From Pseudomonadales bacterium (lineage in GTDB: Bacteria > Pseudomonadota > Gammaproteobacteria > Pseudomonadales > Azotimanducaceae), in assembly GCA_019090615.1 (NCBI GenBank), contig JAHRVQ010000052.1, positions 97,938-159,308 on the forward strand: 61,371 bases of DNA, read 5' to 3'. The translations under genes and the position numbers were made by a program. Numbering within the stretch: the first letter of the stretch is position 1; each line of letters begins with the position of its first letter. The notes below the pieces were generated by a model. The model saw only the letters and a program-made list of their open reading frames with translations, had not been told where the DNA came from and searched no databases. This document shows positions 44,778 to 52,695 of this stretch, one piece after another.

Positions 44778-46928
44778 CTACCTACTAACACTTGACATTA
44801 AATTTGAAATTGAGCGTAACAGCACCGCTTGTTTAAATGGCTTATGGACAAAGATCGCTGGCCAGTTCGAATCAATTTTTTCACTCACCTGATCCTCTGA
44901 ATAGCCACTAAGAAATATCACCGGTGGTTTATCACCCAAATCGCAAATTTTCTGGTAAGTCTCAAAACCTGACAAGGTCGGCAGGGTGCAATCAAAAAGC
45001 AAAAGATCAATGTCTCTATTTTGCTGGTATTGCTCTATCGCCGTTTCACCATCCAGCACCGTAATAATATGAAAACCACGCCGCTCTAACATCTGTCGAG
45101 CCATCTTCAACACTTCTGGTTCGTCGTCTAATAACAGGATTTTTAAACCAAGTGGGTCAATCACCTGCGTAATGTCGGTAACTGCGACCGGCATTGGTTT
45201 GCCGCAGGGCTGAAAATAAATAGTAAACGTCGTGCCCCCACCTAATATTGACTCAACCTGCAAAGCCGCGTCATGACGTTTTACAATGCCCGCAACGGTC
45301 GCCAGACCTAACCCTCGACCAACAAACTTGGTTGAAAAAAACGGCTCAAATAGATGCGCCAAAGTATGTTTATCCATACCACAACCGGTATCAGCTACCG
45401 AGATATAACAAAACTCTGCGGCAGATAAATCTTCACCAAATAAGAAATGGGCCAGCTCAGGCTTACTCACATATTTGCTACCGGTACTCACCGTAATCTG
45501 ACCGACCTTGTCACCAATACTCTCTGAGGCATTAGTAATTAGGTTCATAATTATCTGGTCAATTTGACTGGTTTCTCCTGCGAACCAGATTTCACCCTGG
45601 CATAAATCAAAATTAAGCTGCGCCTTTTTACTGACCGACGACCGAAGTAGCGTTAACATATCTGCAGCGGCTGCGTTTAGTTCAATAGGACGCGGGTCGT
45701 AATGACCCTGCCCCGCATAAGTTAGCATCTGACTGGTCAGAACCGCGGCTTTGTCCGCAGCTTTTAATATCTGATCCAGGTGACCAGCAAGTTCCTCTGC
45801 CTGATCGCCCTGTGCCAACGAGGCATAACCCATAATAGTTGCCAACAAATTGTTAAAATCATGGGCTATTCCACCGGCTAATACGCCCAGGCTTTCCAGT
45901 TTTTGTGACTGCTCAAGCCGCTGAGTCATCACTTCCTGCTGACGGTTCATTTCTTTTTCAGCACTGACATCCTGAAGAATATAAACACTAAATCGTGCCT
46001 CATTACGAATGGTGCCCTTAACTCTGGCCTTAATTGGTACCTCAGTGCCATCCTGATGTTTAATTACATTTTCAAATTCAACACTCTCAGTCAAACTAGA
46101 AGCTGGATATTCAGCAACCAGTAGTTGTTGAATATTCAAAAAACCAATCGCCTCATCTCGGGTATAGCCAAACTGTTCAACACCACGCAAGTTCCAACTA
46201 ATAAACACACCTGCCTCATCGGTCACTAAAATAGCATCAGCTGACTCATCAAAGATAAATTGCAGATCCTTTTCTGCCTGAATTCTTTCTGCCAAAACAT
46301 GATGGATCTGACGATGCATGTCCTCCATTGAATGCAATATTAGAACCCCCAAAGACAAACCGTAGAGCAGGGATTCGAGAAAATACATCATAATAAACGC
46401 GTTTTCACTACCCATGTTATAGGGCAGCAATATCCGCAGAACAAATAATGGAATAGTTGTCACCAGCATAAAAACTCGACCCTGACTCCAGCGGGCGTTG
46501 TTTCCATAGGCGGCCTGAATAATAAGCCCAGTGACAAATATCAGCGGCAGATAATACCAATAGTAATCAACTACGCTACCCTCGAAACCCTTAATCAGTA
46601 ACAGGCCTGGTAGCGCAACAAATAGCAGGCAGAGCATAACCAGACGACGACGCAACCTGACCCCAGGCGCACTAACAGTTTTCAGAGCTGCAAATAACAA
46701 AATTGAAGACAGATACTGAACATATCCTGCGCCCCAGAATAAAATCTGTGAATCAGGATAAAAGGTTACCCCAAGTACAACGGTTTGCCGCAGGGCCTCC
46801 AGTAAAGTCGCAAATATGACGTAGAGCAAATATTTACGCTTCAGGTTGTTGTAGTTCAACCAAAGGGATAACGCTACCATCAAATCTAGGATGATGATAA
46901 AACACTGGGCGATAATTGTAGATTCCAT
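44778..46928 (-). CDS. Hybrid sensor histidine kinase/response regulator
   Basis: A 716-residue protein: seven-segment membrane domain (1-200), coiled-coil linker, PAS domain (about 222-325), HisKA with H356 in GGIAHDFNNLLATIMGY, HATPase (DTGCGMD, GRGLGLATVAGIV), and a C-terminal receiver with phosphoacceptor Asp in LLLFDCTLPTLSG and Lys in HKPF. HDFNN-type kinases commonly feed a phosphorelay or sigma54 regulators. No cognate regulator is adjacent. The ligand is unknown. The first codon overlaps no neighbour, and it converges with the SDR gene. Confidence 0.92.
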   Translation of the reverse strand: MESTIIAQCFIIILDLMVALSLWLNYNNLKRKYLLYVIFATLLEALRQTVVLGVTFYPDSQILFWGAGYVQYLSSILLFAALKTVSAPGVRLRRRLVMLCLLFVALPGLLLIKGFEGSVVDYYWYYLPLIFVTGLIIQAAYGNNARWSQGRVFMLVTTIPLFVLRILLPYNMGSENAFIMMYFLESLLYGLSLGVLILHSMEDMHRQIHHVLAERIQAEKDLQFIFDESADAILVTDEAGVFISWNLRGVEQFGYTRDEAIGFLNIQQLLVAEYPASSLTESVEFENVIKHQDGTEVPIKARVKGTIRNEARFSVYILQDVSAEKEMNRQQEVMTQRLEQSQKLESLGVLAGGIAHDFNNLLATIMGYASLAQGDQAEELAGHLDQILKAADKAAVLTSQMLTYAGQGHYDPRPIELNAAAADMLTLLRSSVSKKAQLNFDLCQGEIWFAGETSQIDQIIMNLITNASESIGDKVGQITVSTGSKYVSKPELAHFLFGEDLSAAEFCYISVADTGCGMDKHTLAHLFEPFFSTKFVGRGLGLATVAGIVKRHDAALQVESILGGGTTFTIYFQPCGKPMPVAVTDITQVIDPLGLKILLLDDEPEVLKMARQMLERRGFHIITVLDGETAIEQYQQNRDIDLLLFDCTLPTLSGFETYQKICDLGDKPPVIFLSGYSEDQVSEKIDSNWPAIFVHKPFKQAVLLRSISNLMSSVSR

Positions 46929-47193
46929 GAATATGGTAGCTTATGGGTTCAGTTAGTTTCGGTTGAATTAAGCGCTATCGTTGAAGCCTTGCTGGGCAAT
47001 CTCAAATTAAGGAATGAAACCATTAATGTTATAGATCACGACCCCGCGTATTGACCTGTCACTTTAATTGACGCGCTACCTTGGCCAAAGCTAGAATCGT
47101 CGGACAGTAACACCTGCGATGACTGCTAATTCTAGCTCATACTCAGCCAAATTGCGTCTAAAAGCGCGATATACCAACTGCCTACGAGGACCT

Positions 47194-47760
47194 ATGCGAC
47201 TAACAAAATTAGATCGACATGAGCTAACTAAAGCTCAGCAAACCGTATTAGAAGAGATTGAACAGGGCCCCAGGGGCAAAGGCCGCAAACTGGGTTTAAT
47301 TGGCCCATTTAATGCTTTAGTTCGAGCACCTGAGGTAGGCGGCCCAGTACAGGCATTGGGTGCCGCGGTGCGATATGCCGGCTCTCTACCGGAAAATGTC
47401 AAAGAAGTCGCTATTTGTACCGTCGGCGCCTACTACCATGCCAAATTTGAGTTTTCTGCCCATAAAAACTTAGCTATGAAAGCTGGCGTGGCCGAAGCGC
47501 CTTTAAATCAACTTCAAGCGGGAGATCAACCCGACTTTACTGGCGATGAAATGACAGCCTATCAAATTGCCTCTGAAATGTTATTAAACCACGGCCTGTC
47601 CGATGCCACTTACGCTTCCGGCATTGCCGCTTTTACAGAAAACCGCATGATCGAACTGGTGGCAACCATTGGCTATTACTGCCTTATTTCCCTGACCCTG
47701 AATTGTTTCAAGATACCCCTTGAGCAGGGCATGGAAGATCCCTTTCCTGATCGCATTTAA
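47194..47760 (+). CDS. Carboxymuconolactone decarboxylase-family protein
   Basis: The 188-residue protein has the alpha-helical CMD/AhpD-like fold with VKEVAICTVGAYYHAKFEFSAH, the conserved Glu...His pattern of CMD proteins without the redox CxxC of AhpD. I chose the ATG at 47194 (MRLTKLDRHELT) because GAGGA lies 4 nt upstream; the longer start at 47119 adds 25 residues unlike the family. Function may be decarboxylation or peroxide-related; the family is too mixed to decide. Confidence 0.83.
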   Translation: MRLTKLDRHELTKAQQTVLEEIEQGPRGKGRKLGLIGPFNALVRAPEVGGPVQALGAAVRYAGSLPENVKEVAICTVGAYYHAKFEFSAHKNLAMKAGVAEAPLNQLQAGDQPDFTGDEMTAYQIASEMLLNHGLSDATYASGIAAFTENRMIELVATIGYYCLISLTLNCFKIPLEQGMEDPFPDRI

Positions 47761-47971
47761 TACTAGCAATGCCCCTTAAAGCCACATTTTCCTACACCGA
47801 AAATGGGCAATATCCTACAGGATAAAGCGCCAAACACATTAAGCTATTGCCCACAACGATGCCTTTAAGGCCTACAGCAACTTCAGCCAAAGCTGATTAA
47901 ACACACCACTAACCTGCTCTAAGATTCAATCGCTGTCTAATACAGCATTCTTAAACAATTGGAGCAATAAC
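47761..47971. promoter_or_regulatory. Leader region upstream of the double-glycine peptide gene
   Basis: This 211-bp gap contains a small hairpin (CATTTTC and GAAAATG, 7-base loop, 47785-47805) and long-range arms GGGCAATA and TATTGCCC around 47806-47852. I could not identify a confident promoter. Confidence 0.35.
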
Positions 47972-48280
47972 ATGAGAGAACTTAATGAAAACGAAATAGC
48001 TAAGGTCAGTGGCGGATTTGAAGGGTTTGTCCTGCCTTTTAGCCGCGGCAGGTTTATTATACCCGGGTCCAACTGGCCGGGTGGAGCTTCTGGAGCTTTT
48101 GGAGGAATGGCTGTCGCGTGGGGTGTCGGATCGGAAATAGGCGGCAGTATTAACAGATTTAACTTAAGGCATTCAAGAATGAGCTTTGGAGAATCCTTAT
48201 TTCGAACTTTTCGCGGTTTTTCCAGGCGTGGGTCAAGGCGAATAAGTGGCGGAAGTATGCGGTACCGGCGAAACTGGTAA
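47972..48280 (+). CDS. Double-glycine leader bacteriocin-like precursor
   Basis: A 102-residue peptide beginning MRELNENEIAKVSGG, a near-perfect double-glycine leader of the class II bacteriocin/microcin type (L4, E8, V12 and GG at 14-15, cut by C39 peptidase-ABC exporters). It resembles the lactobin A/cerein 7B leader family. The 87-residue core is Gly-rich, with a probable membrane-active segment (ASGAFGGMAVAWGVGSEIGG). A Ser/Arg-rich tail follows with RRGSRR, ending RYRRNW. No cysteine is present in the core, so no lanthionine or disulfide. GGAG lies 8 nt before the ATG. Two paralogous membrane proteins follow. No exporter is encoded in the window. Confidence 0.82.
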   Translation: MRELNENEIAKVSGGFEGFVLPFSRGRFIIPGSNWPGGASGAFGGMAVAWGVGSEIGGSINRFNLRHSRMSFGESLFRTFRGFSRRGSRRISGGSMRYRRNW

Positions 48281-48321
48281 CGATTTTTATCTAATTCCCC
48301 CTAAGATCAAGGAGAGATAAG

Positions 48322-48636
48322 ATGCCGAAAAATTATGAAGAGTCTAGTCATCGTCAACTAAGTCCGCGTGAAAAACGAAAAATTTTTATCTGCAAGTGCG
48401 TGTTGGGCATAATAATGGCGTGTGCGCTAATACCTCTAGTAACTGATGAAAATTCGACCCTTTCATCTGACCTTCTGGATATTAACGGACTGCTTTCAGC
48501 CTTTTTCGGCTATCTTAATCTCCTCAATATTAAATCTGAATTAATCGAACTTTTCGAACCACCATACCCATTTACTGGGTTTGAATTTATAATAATAGCA
48601 TTTCCCTGCAGCATAATTTCGCTCTTTATCTATTAA
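48322..48636 (+). CDS. Small membrane protein, candidate immunity protein 1
   Basis: A 104-residue protein with about three hydrophobic segments (VLGIIMACALIPLV, LLSAFFGYLNLL, FIIIAFPCSIISLFIY) and a basic N-terminus SPREKRK. It is clearly paralogous to the next gene: both contain AFF-x-YLNLL-x-(I/V)KSEL-x-ELF-xx-PY. An AAGGAGAG ribosome-binding site sits just before the ATG, 41 bp after the precursor stop. I do not recognise the family. The position directly after a double-glycine peptide suggests immunity, which is an inference. Confidence 0.75.
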   Translation: MPKNYEESSHRQLSPREKRKIFICKCVLGIIMACALIPLVTDENSTLSSDLLDINGLLSAFFGYLNLLNIKSELIELFEPPYPFTGFEFIIIAFPCSIISLFIY

Positions 48637-48694
48637 AAACCAACAACACCTATTCAATCAACAAAACGACTACAACAATACAACAGGCAGAAAT

Positions 48695-49021
48695 ATGAAC
48701 AAAAAAACCAACTATGAGTTTGTCTATTTCAGCCCAAAAGAGAAACGCAAAGTATTAATCGGCAAAGGGCTTTTAGCGCTGGTGATGGCCTATTGCACTA
48801 TCATGCTAGTCGTTGATGTATCACCCAGCTTAAGCACCAACCTCCTTAAAGCCTCAGGCATCCTGTTGGCGTTTTTCGCCTACCTCAATCTACTACAGGT
48901 AAAATCGGAGCTGGCAGAACTATTCCGTCGCCCGTATCAAATAGTCGGCCTGGAATTTTTATTTGCAGCAATCAGCTGCGGCATAGCTTCACTCTATTGG
49001 CAGGCAACCCCGTTATTTTGA
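48695..49021 (+). CDS. Small membrane protein, candidate immunity protein 2
   Basis: A 108-residue protein paralogous to its upstream neighbour, with SPKEKRK, hydrophobic LLALVMAYCTIMLVV, AFFAYLNLLQVKSELAELF, and a third segment to the C-terminus. The tandem pair arose by duplication and has since diverged to roughly half identity in the shared core. The ribosome-binding site is weak (AGGCAG). It converges with the old-yellow-enzyme gene 24 bp away. Confidence 0.75.
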   Translation: MNKKTNYEFVYFSPKEKRKVLIGKGLLALVMAYCTIMLVVDVSPSLSTNLLKASGILLAFFAYLNLLQVKSELAELFRRPYQIVGLEFLFAAISCGIASLYWQATPLF

Positions 49022-49045
49022 TCTAAGCATCGGATGCACTAGCCC

Positions 49046-50161
49046 TCATTCCGCTTCGGCCACAAACCCCTTCCAGTTGTTCATATATTCAACAAAGATA
49101 TCCGCCAGACCTTGCTGATTTAAATATTTTCGGCTAACAGGCAAGTCTACTGGTTCAAAATCAGAATTATTTTGATATTGATTGGGGAAATCATAGTGCA
49201 GAATAGCCGCTCGACCCAGCATGACCCAATCAACCCCACTGGCAATAATTTTTTCTGCATCGGCCGGAGTTCTAATCTTGCCTGCCACGCCTAGTCGAAC
49301 ATCGCCGCGATCCAGCTCAGTAAAATAAGACAACAAACTACGACCCTGAAACTCAGGTTCTACTGGCTCTTTAAAACAATCCCAGAGCGACATATCAAGA
49401 AAGTCTATTTTCCCCTGGTTCATCAGTTTTTGGCTGACGCTCAACGCTTCGGTTAGTTTAATACCAAAACGTTCCGGAGAAAGCCGCACACCAATATTAA
49501 AATTTTCACTACATTGATCACGGATACCATCAATAATTTCAAATAAAAGCCGACTACGGTTTTCTAATGTACCACCATATTGGTCTTCACGCTGATTGGT
49601 TTCACTACTGAGAAACTGACATACGATATATCCATGCGCACCATGAATTTCAACCCCTTCAAAACCCGCAGTCTCGACCCTTACTGCGGCTGCCACAAAA
49701 TCTGCAATGACAGTTTTAACCTCCTCCGTGGTTAACGCTCTAGCACCAAACTCGGCATTTTCTGATGGACAAACAGGATCGCTGGCGATCAATTCAGCTG
49801 GTGAGCGCATGCCCGCATGATGCAATTGAACATTTGAAATACTGCCATGCGCCTTTATCTCACTTGCAAGGCGTCTTAAGCCGGGTATATGCGCATCTGC
49901 GTACACAGCCATTTGTCCTGGAAAGCCCTGACCATTAGCCTGAACATGCGCCGCACAGGTCATGGTCAAACCGAAACCGCCCCTGGCGCGCATGCTCAAC
50001 CAGTTAAACTCTGCATCAGACATAATACCGTCATCATGACTTTGAGAATTTGTTAGTGGCGCCAGCATAAATCTATTTTTCATGCTTGGTCCACGCCTAA
50101 AACTCAGCGGCTCAAATAATTTACTCACTATTTCTCCAGCAATATCTTTGGGTTTATTCAT
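49046..50161 (-). CDS. NADH:flavin oxidoreductase, old yellow enzyme family
   Basis: A 371-residue FMN-dependent TIM-barrel enzyme with RFMLAPLTNSQSHDDG, NVQLHHAGMRSP, the substrate-binding GVEIHGAHGYIVCQFLS and the FMN-phosphate region GDRG-like VDWVMLGRAAIL. Family members reduce activated C=C bonds of enones. It lies alone between the peptide cassette and ccmI on the opposite strand to the cassette. The physiological substrate is unknown. Confidence 0.9.
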   Translation of the reverse strand: MNKPKDIAGEIVSKLFEPLSFRRGPSMKNRFMLAPLTNSQSHDDGIMSDAEFNWLSMRARGGFGLTMTCAAHVQANGQGFPGQMAVYADAHIPGLRRLASEIKAHGSISNVQLHHAGMRSPAELIASDPVCPSENAEFGARALTTEEVKTVIADFVAAAVRVETAGFEGVEIHGAHGYIVCQFLSSETNQREDQYGGTLENRSRLLFEIIDGIRDQCSENFNIGVRLSPERFGIKLTEALSVSQKLMNQGKIDFLDMSLWDCFKEPVEPEFQGRSLLSYFTELDRGDVRLGVAGKIRTPADAEKIIASGVDWVMLGRAAILHYDFPNQYQNNSDFEPVDLPVSRKYLNQQGLADIFVEYMNNWKGFVAEAE

Positions 50162-50253
50162 TCAATAGTTATTCGCAGAATGTGGTTTTTACGCTATTTA
50201 ATTTTCATACCAGTCCCTTAAAAGGTTACCAGGACTATTAATCAGGTATGACA

Positions 50254-51585
50254 CTACTGCACCTTATTTTTGATACGTAATTTTATGACCGCATTATCCT
50301 GGGTCATGTCTATGGCCTCGGATAATGCCTCATAGTCATCAGGGCTTACGTTCGCAATACCTGTCATGGAAATCCGTGCAACCACCTGTACCTGATCAAA
50401 ATTTGCCAGTCCCATACCAGGCATCATTTTCATTGATTCATCCAACAGGACTAATTTTGGCAAGGCACCCGCCACCGTTCGTTCCACTGCCAGTGGCATG
50501 GGTGGTCCATTCAGCGCGCGCGCAAATACAAACACCGGCGTGCTAGCCCCAACCTGCACAGCATCATCAACTTCAACCAATACTTGCAAGCTACGTTGGT
50601 TGGTCGTCGCTGACGGCGCCTGCGTTGCTTCTGGCATTGGTTGTTCTGCTGAATTTGTTTTTGCCTGTGAGCGAGCTTCTGTAGCCCCACTAGCTGTTGT
50701 TAGCGCCGTTTCAGTGCCCATATCTGCCTCGATCCGAGTAATAGCCCGATTGATCATCTCAGCCCTGACCTCATCAGCCCCCGCCGCCAGCGCTCGCCGA
50801 AAATAGTCGATTGATGTTTCCAGTTCGCCTGCCTGAAAAGCAGCCAGAGCGCGCATCTCAAGCATAGTAATATCATGTGGATTGAGCGCCAATGTGGCAG
50901 CAATGGCTTCGTTTGCTCGGGCAGTAAAACGTCGTTCGTCGGCCAGATAAATTGCCTCTGCATAATAGGAGGAAAGACCATGATCAGTGGGGAATTTCTT
51001 TAACAGGTGTTTAAAACTAGCTGCTGATTTTTCGTATAATTTTAATTTCATATAGGACTGGGCTAATAAAAACCAACCATCATCATTTTCAGGTTGAGCT
51101 TTTAACCGACTGGCCAATTGTTGCACACTGCGCCGCATGGCTTGTTCGTCATGGGGCTCTGCACTGCCAAACTCCTGCGCCAGTTGCCAATCGTCGATAG
51201 CGCCCAGTGACAAGCCAAAATCGGCATAAGCCAATATTGCCAGGCAAGGCATAAGTAACGCCAGTAACAACGGCAGCTTACCCACAGAACGGACGCCCGA
51301 ATTGACTTCATCGGCGCTAGACTCCGCCAATAAATTCTTTTTCAGTTCAACACTTAACTGCTCATACTCGATAGCAGTTAAATCACCCTGGGCCAATGCC
51401 GTTTCATATTCAGCGGCTCTTTCAGCGTAAATAGCGACATTTAGACCCCGCCTGCCTTCCGGGCCTGCCTCGGCAGGGCGGCTGTCTATATCAGCCTCAG
51501 CCTGATGCATAAAATAACCAGGCACAAGTATAAACCCTGCCGCCAGCACACAGAGTGCTGCCACTGCCAACCAGAATATCATCAT
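50254..51585 (-). CDS. ccmI: Cytochrome c biogenesis protein CcmI
   Basis: A 443-residue protein with an N-terminal membrane segment (IFWLAVAALCVLAAGFILV) and the CcmI N-terminal domain (NVAIYAERAAEYETALAQGDL). A second membrane segment (LLLALLMPCLAILAYAD), TPR repeats (SYMKLKLYEKSAASFKHLL) and a periplasmic C-terminal domain follow. It chaperones apocytochrome c to the CcmF/H haem lyase. Its start overlaps the ccmH stop by 4 bp (51582-51585). It is the last ccm gene in the transcript. Confidence 0.93.
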   Translation of the reverse strand: MMIFWLAVAALCVLAAGFILVPGYFMHQAEADIDSRPAEAGPEGRRGLNVAIYAERAAEYETALAQGDLTAIEYEQLSVELKKNLLAESSADEVNSGVRSVGKLPLLLALLMPCLAILAYADFGLSLGAIDDWQLAQEFGSAEPHDEQAMRRSVQQLASRLKAQPENDDGWFLLAQSYMKLKLYEKSAASFKHLLKKFPTDHGLSSYYAEAIYLADERRFTARANEAIAATLALNPHDITMLEMRALAAFQAGELETSIDYFRRALAAGADEVRAEMINRAITRIEADMGTETALTTASGATEARSQAKTNSAEQPMPEATQAPSATTNQRSLQVLVEVDDAVQVGASTPVFVFARALNGPPMPLAVERTVAGALPKLVLLDESMKMMPGMGLANFDQVQVVARISMTGIANVSPDDYEALSEAIDMTQDNAVIKLRIKNKVQ

Positions 51586-52079
51586 GACTTAGTTTGATCC
51601 TGGTTTATAAGGTGATCAATTTCTGCCTGTTCAGTGGCAGAAATAGTTGCCGCAGAGGAGCCCCGTGTTGCCACCTTGAAACCAACAAACAAAGCGATCA
51701 GAAATAAACCCGGCGGCCCAAACCAAAGTAACAGAGTGCCTTTATTAAGCTGCGGATCATATAAGATAAAATCACCATATCGTTCTAACATATAACTTAA
51801 TACCTGAGCATCTGTTTTATCTTCAAGCAACAAACGATGTACTTCTCGGCGTAGATCTTTTGCGATCATCGCATCTGAACCAGCAAGATTAGTATTCAAA
51901 CAGGTTGGACAGCGTAATTCAGCAATCAGCGTATTATATCGCTCACGGGTCTCAGTATCTGGAAAAGCATAAGCATCAATCGCCGCATAGGTGGTAGCGA
52001 CACAAAAGAACTGAACAACTACTAGCATTATCAGGCGTTTCAAGGTTTTTCCTTTATTCTTTTTCTCTAAGGTGAGCAA
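51582..52079 (-). CDS. ccmH: Cytochrome c biogenesis protein CcmH
   Basis: A 165-residue thiol-disulfide protein with a signal/anchor at about 15-35, the redox motif LRCPTCLNTNLAGSD (RCxxC), and a C-terminal membrane segment GLFLIALFVGFKV. It reduces apocytochrome CxxCH cysteines before haem attachment. The start overlaps the end of ccmG by 26 bp, so a slightly later start is possible. Confidence 0.94.
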   Translation of the reverse strand: MLTLEKKNKGKTLKRLIMLVVVQFFCVATTYAAIDAYAFPDTETRERYNTLIAELRCPTCLNTNLAGSDAMIAKDLRREVHRLLLEDKTDAQVLSYMLERYGDFILYDPQLNKGTLLLWFGPPGLFLIALFVGFKVATRGSSAATISATEQAEIDHLINQDQTKS

Positions 52080-52695
52080 TTAATGGCAACAGTGTTTCCC
52101 GCCACACACGGTTGCTAACAATACCAATATGCTTATATTGAATAACCCCATCAGCATCAAGCAGAAAAGTCTCTGGTGCCCCATAGACCCCAAGATCAAT
52201 CCCAAGGGTGCCTTTATCATCAACCATGATACGTTTATAGGGATCACCATAACGAGCCAGCCAGCGTCTGGCTTTATCCGATCTATCATTATAATTTATA
52301 CCAAAAACCGGCACCTGTTCCTGCTCACTGATGCGAATCAGTTCAGGATGTTCAACCACACAGTTGGGACACCAGGTCGCCCACACATTCACCAACGAGA
52401 CATCACCCAATAGATCTTTTTTTGTGATCAAACGGGTTTCATCGTTTAAGTCCACCAATTCAAACTCTGGAAATGGCCTGTTAATCAACGCCGAAGGCAA
52501 CAGATGCGGATCTTCCAGCTTGAATCCAATCGCCAACACCACTACCAGCACCAGGAACACCAGCAACGGTATGAGAAGAGTTTTGTTCAGAGGACCTAGC
52601 GATTCGGGTTCAGCATTATCTTCAACGTTACCTTCAAGACTGCCTTCAAGACTGCCTTCAAGACGATCTTCAAGGGGGGTATTAACCTTGCCCAT
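52054..52695 (-). CDS. ccmG: Thiol:disulfide interchange protein CcmG/DsbE
   Basis: A 213-residue membrane-anchored thioredoxin-like protein. The anchor is LLIPLLVFLVLVVVLAIGF, the active site WATWCPNCVVEHPEL, and the family GVYGAPETFLLDADG is present. It delivers reductant to CcmH. The N-terminus carries an unusual acidic LEGS repeat (RLEGSLEGSLEGN) caused by a 12-bp tandem array; this extends the cytoplasmic tail by about 25 residues compared with typical CcmG. It overlaps ccmF by 14 bp. Confidence 0.93.
   Translation of the reverse strand: MGKVNTPLEDRLEGSLEGSLEGNVEDNAEPESLGPLNKTLLIPLLVFLVLVVVLAIGFKLEDPHLLPSALINRPFPEFELVDLNDETRLITKKDLLGDVSLVNVWATWCPNCVVEHPELIRISEQEQVPVFGINYNDRSDKARRWLARYGDPYKRIMVDDKGTLGIDLGVYGAPETFLLDADGVIQYKHIGIVSNRVWRETLLPLIAHLREKE
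52631..52678. repeat. 12-bp tandem repeat at the 5' end of ccmG
   Basis: CCTTCAAGACTG occurs twice perfectly, followed by two diverged copies. On the minus strand this encodes the LEGS tetrapeptide repeat in the short cytoplasmic tail of CcmG. Confidence 0.92.
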
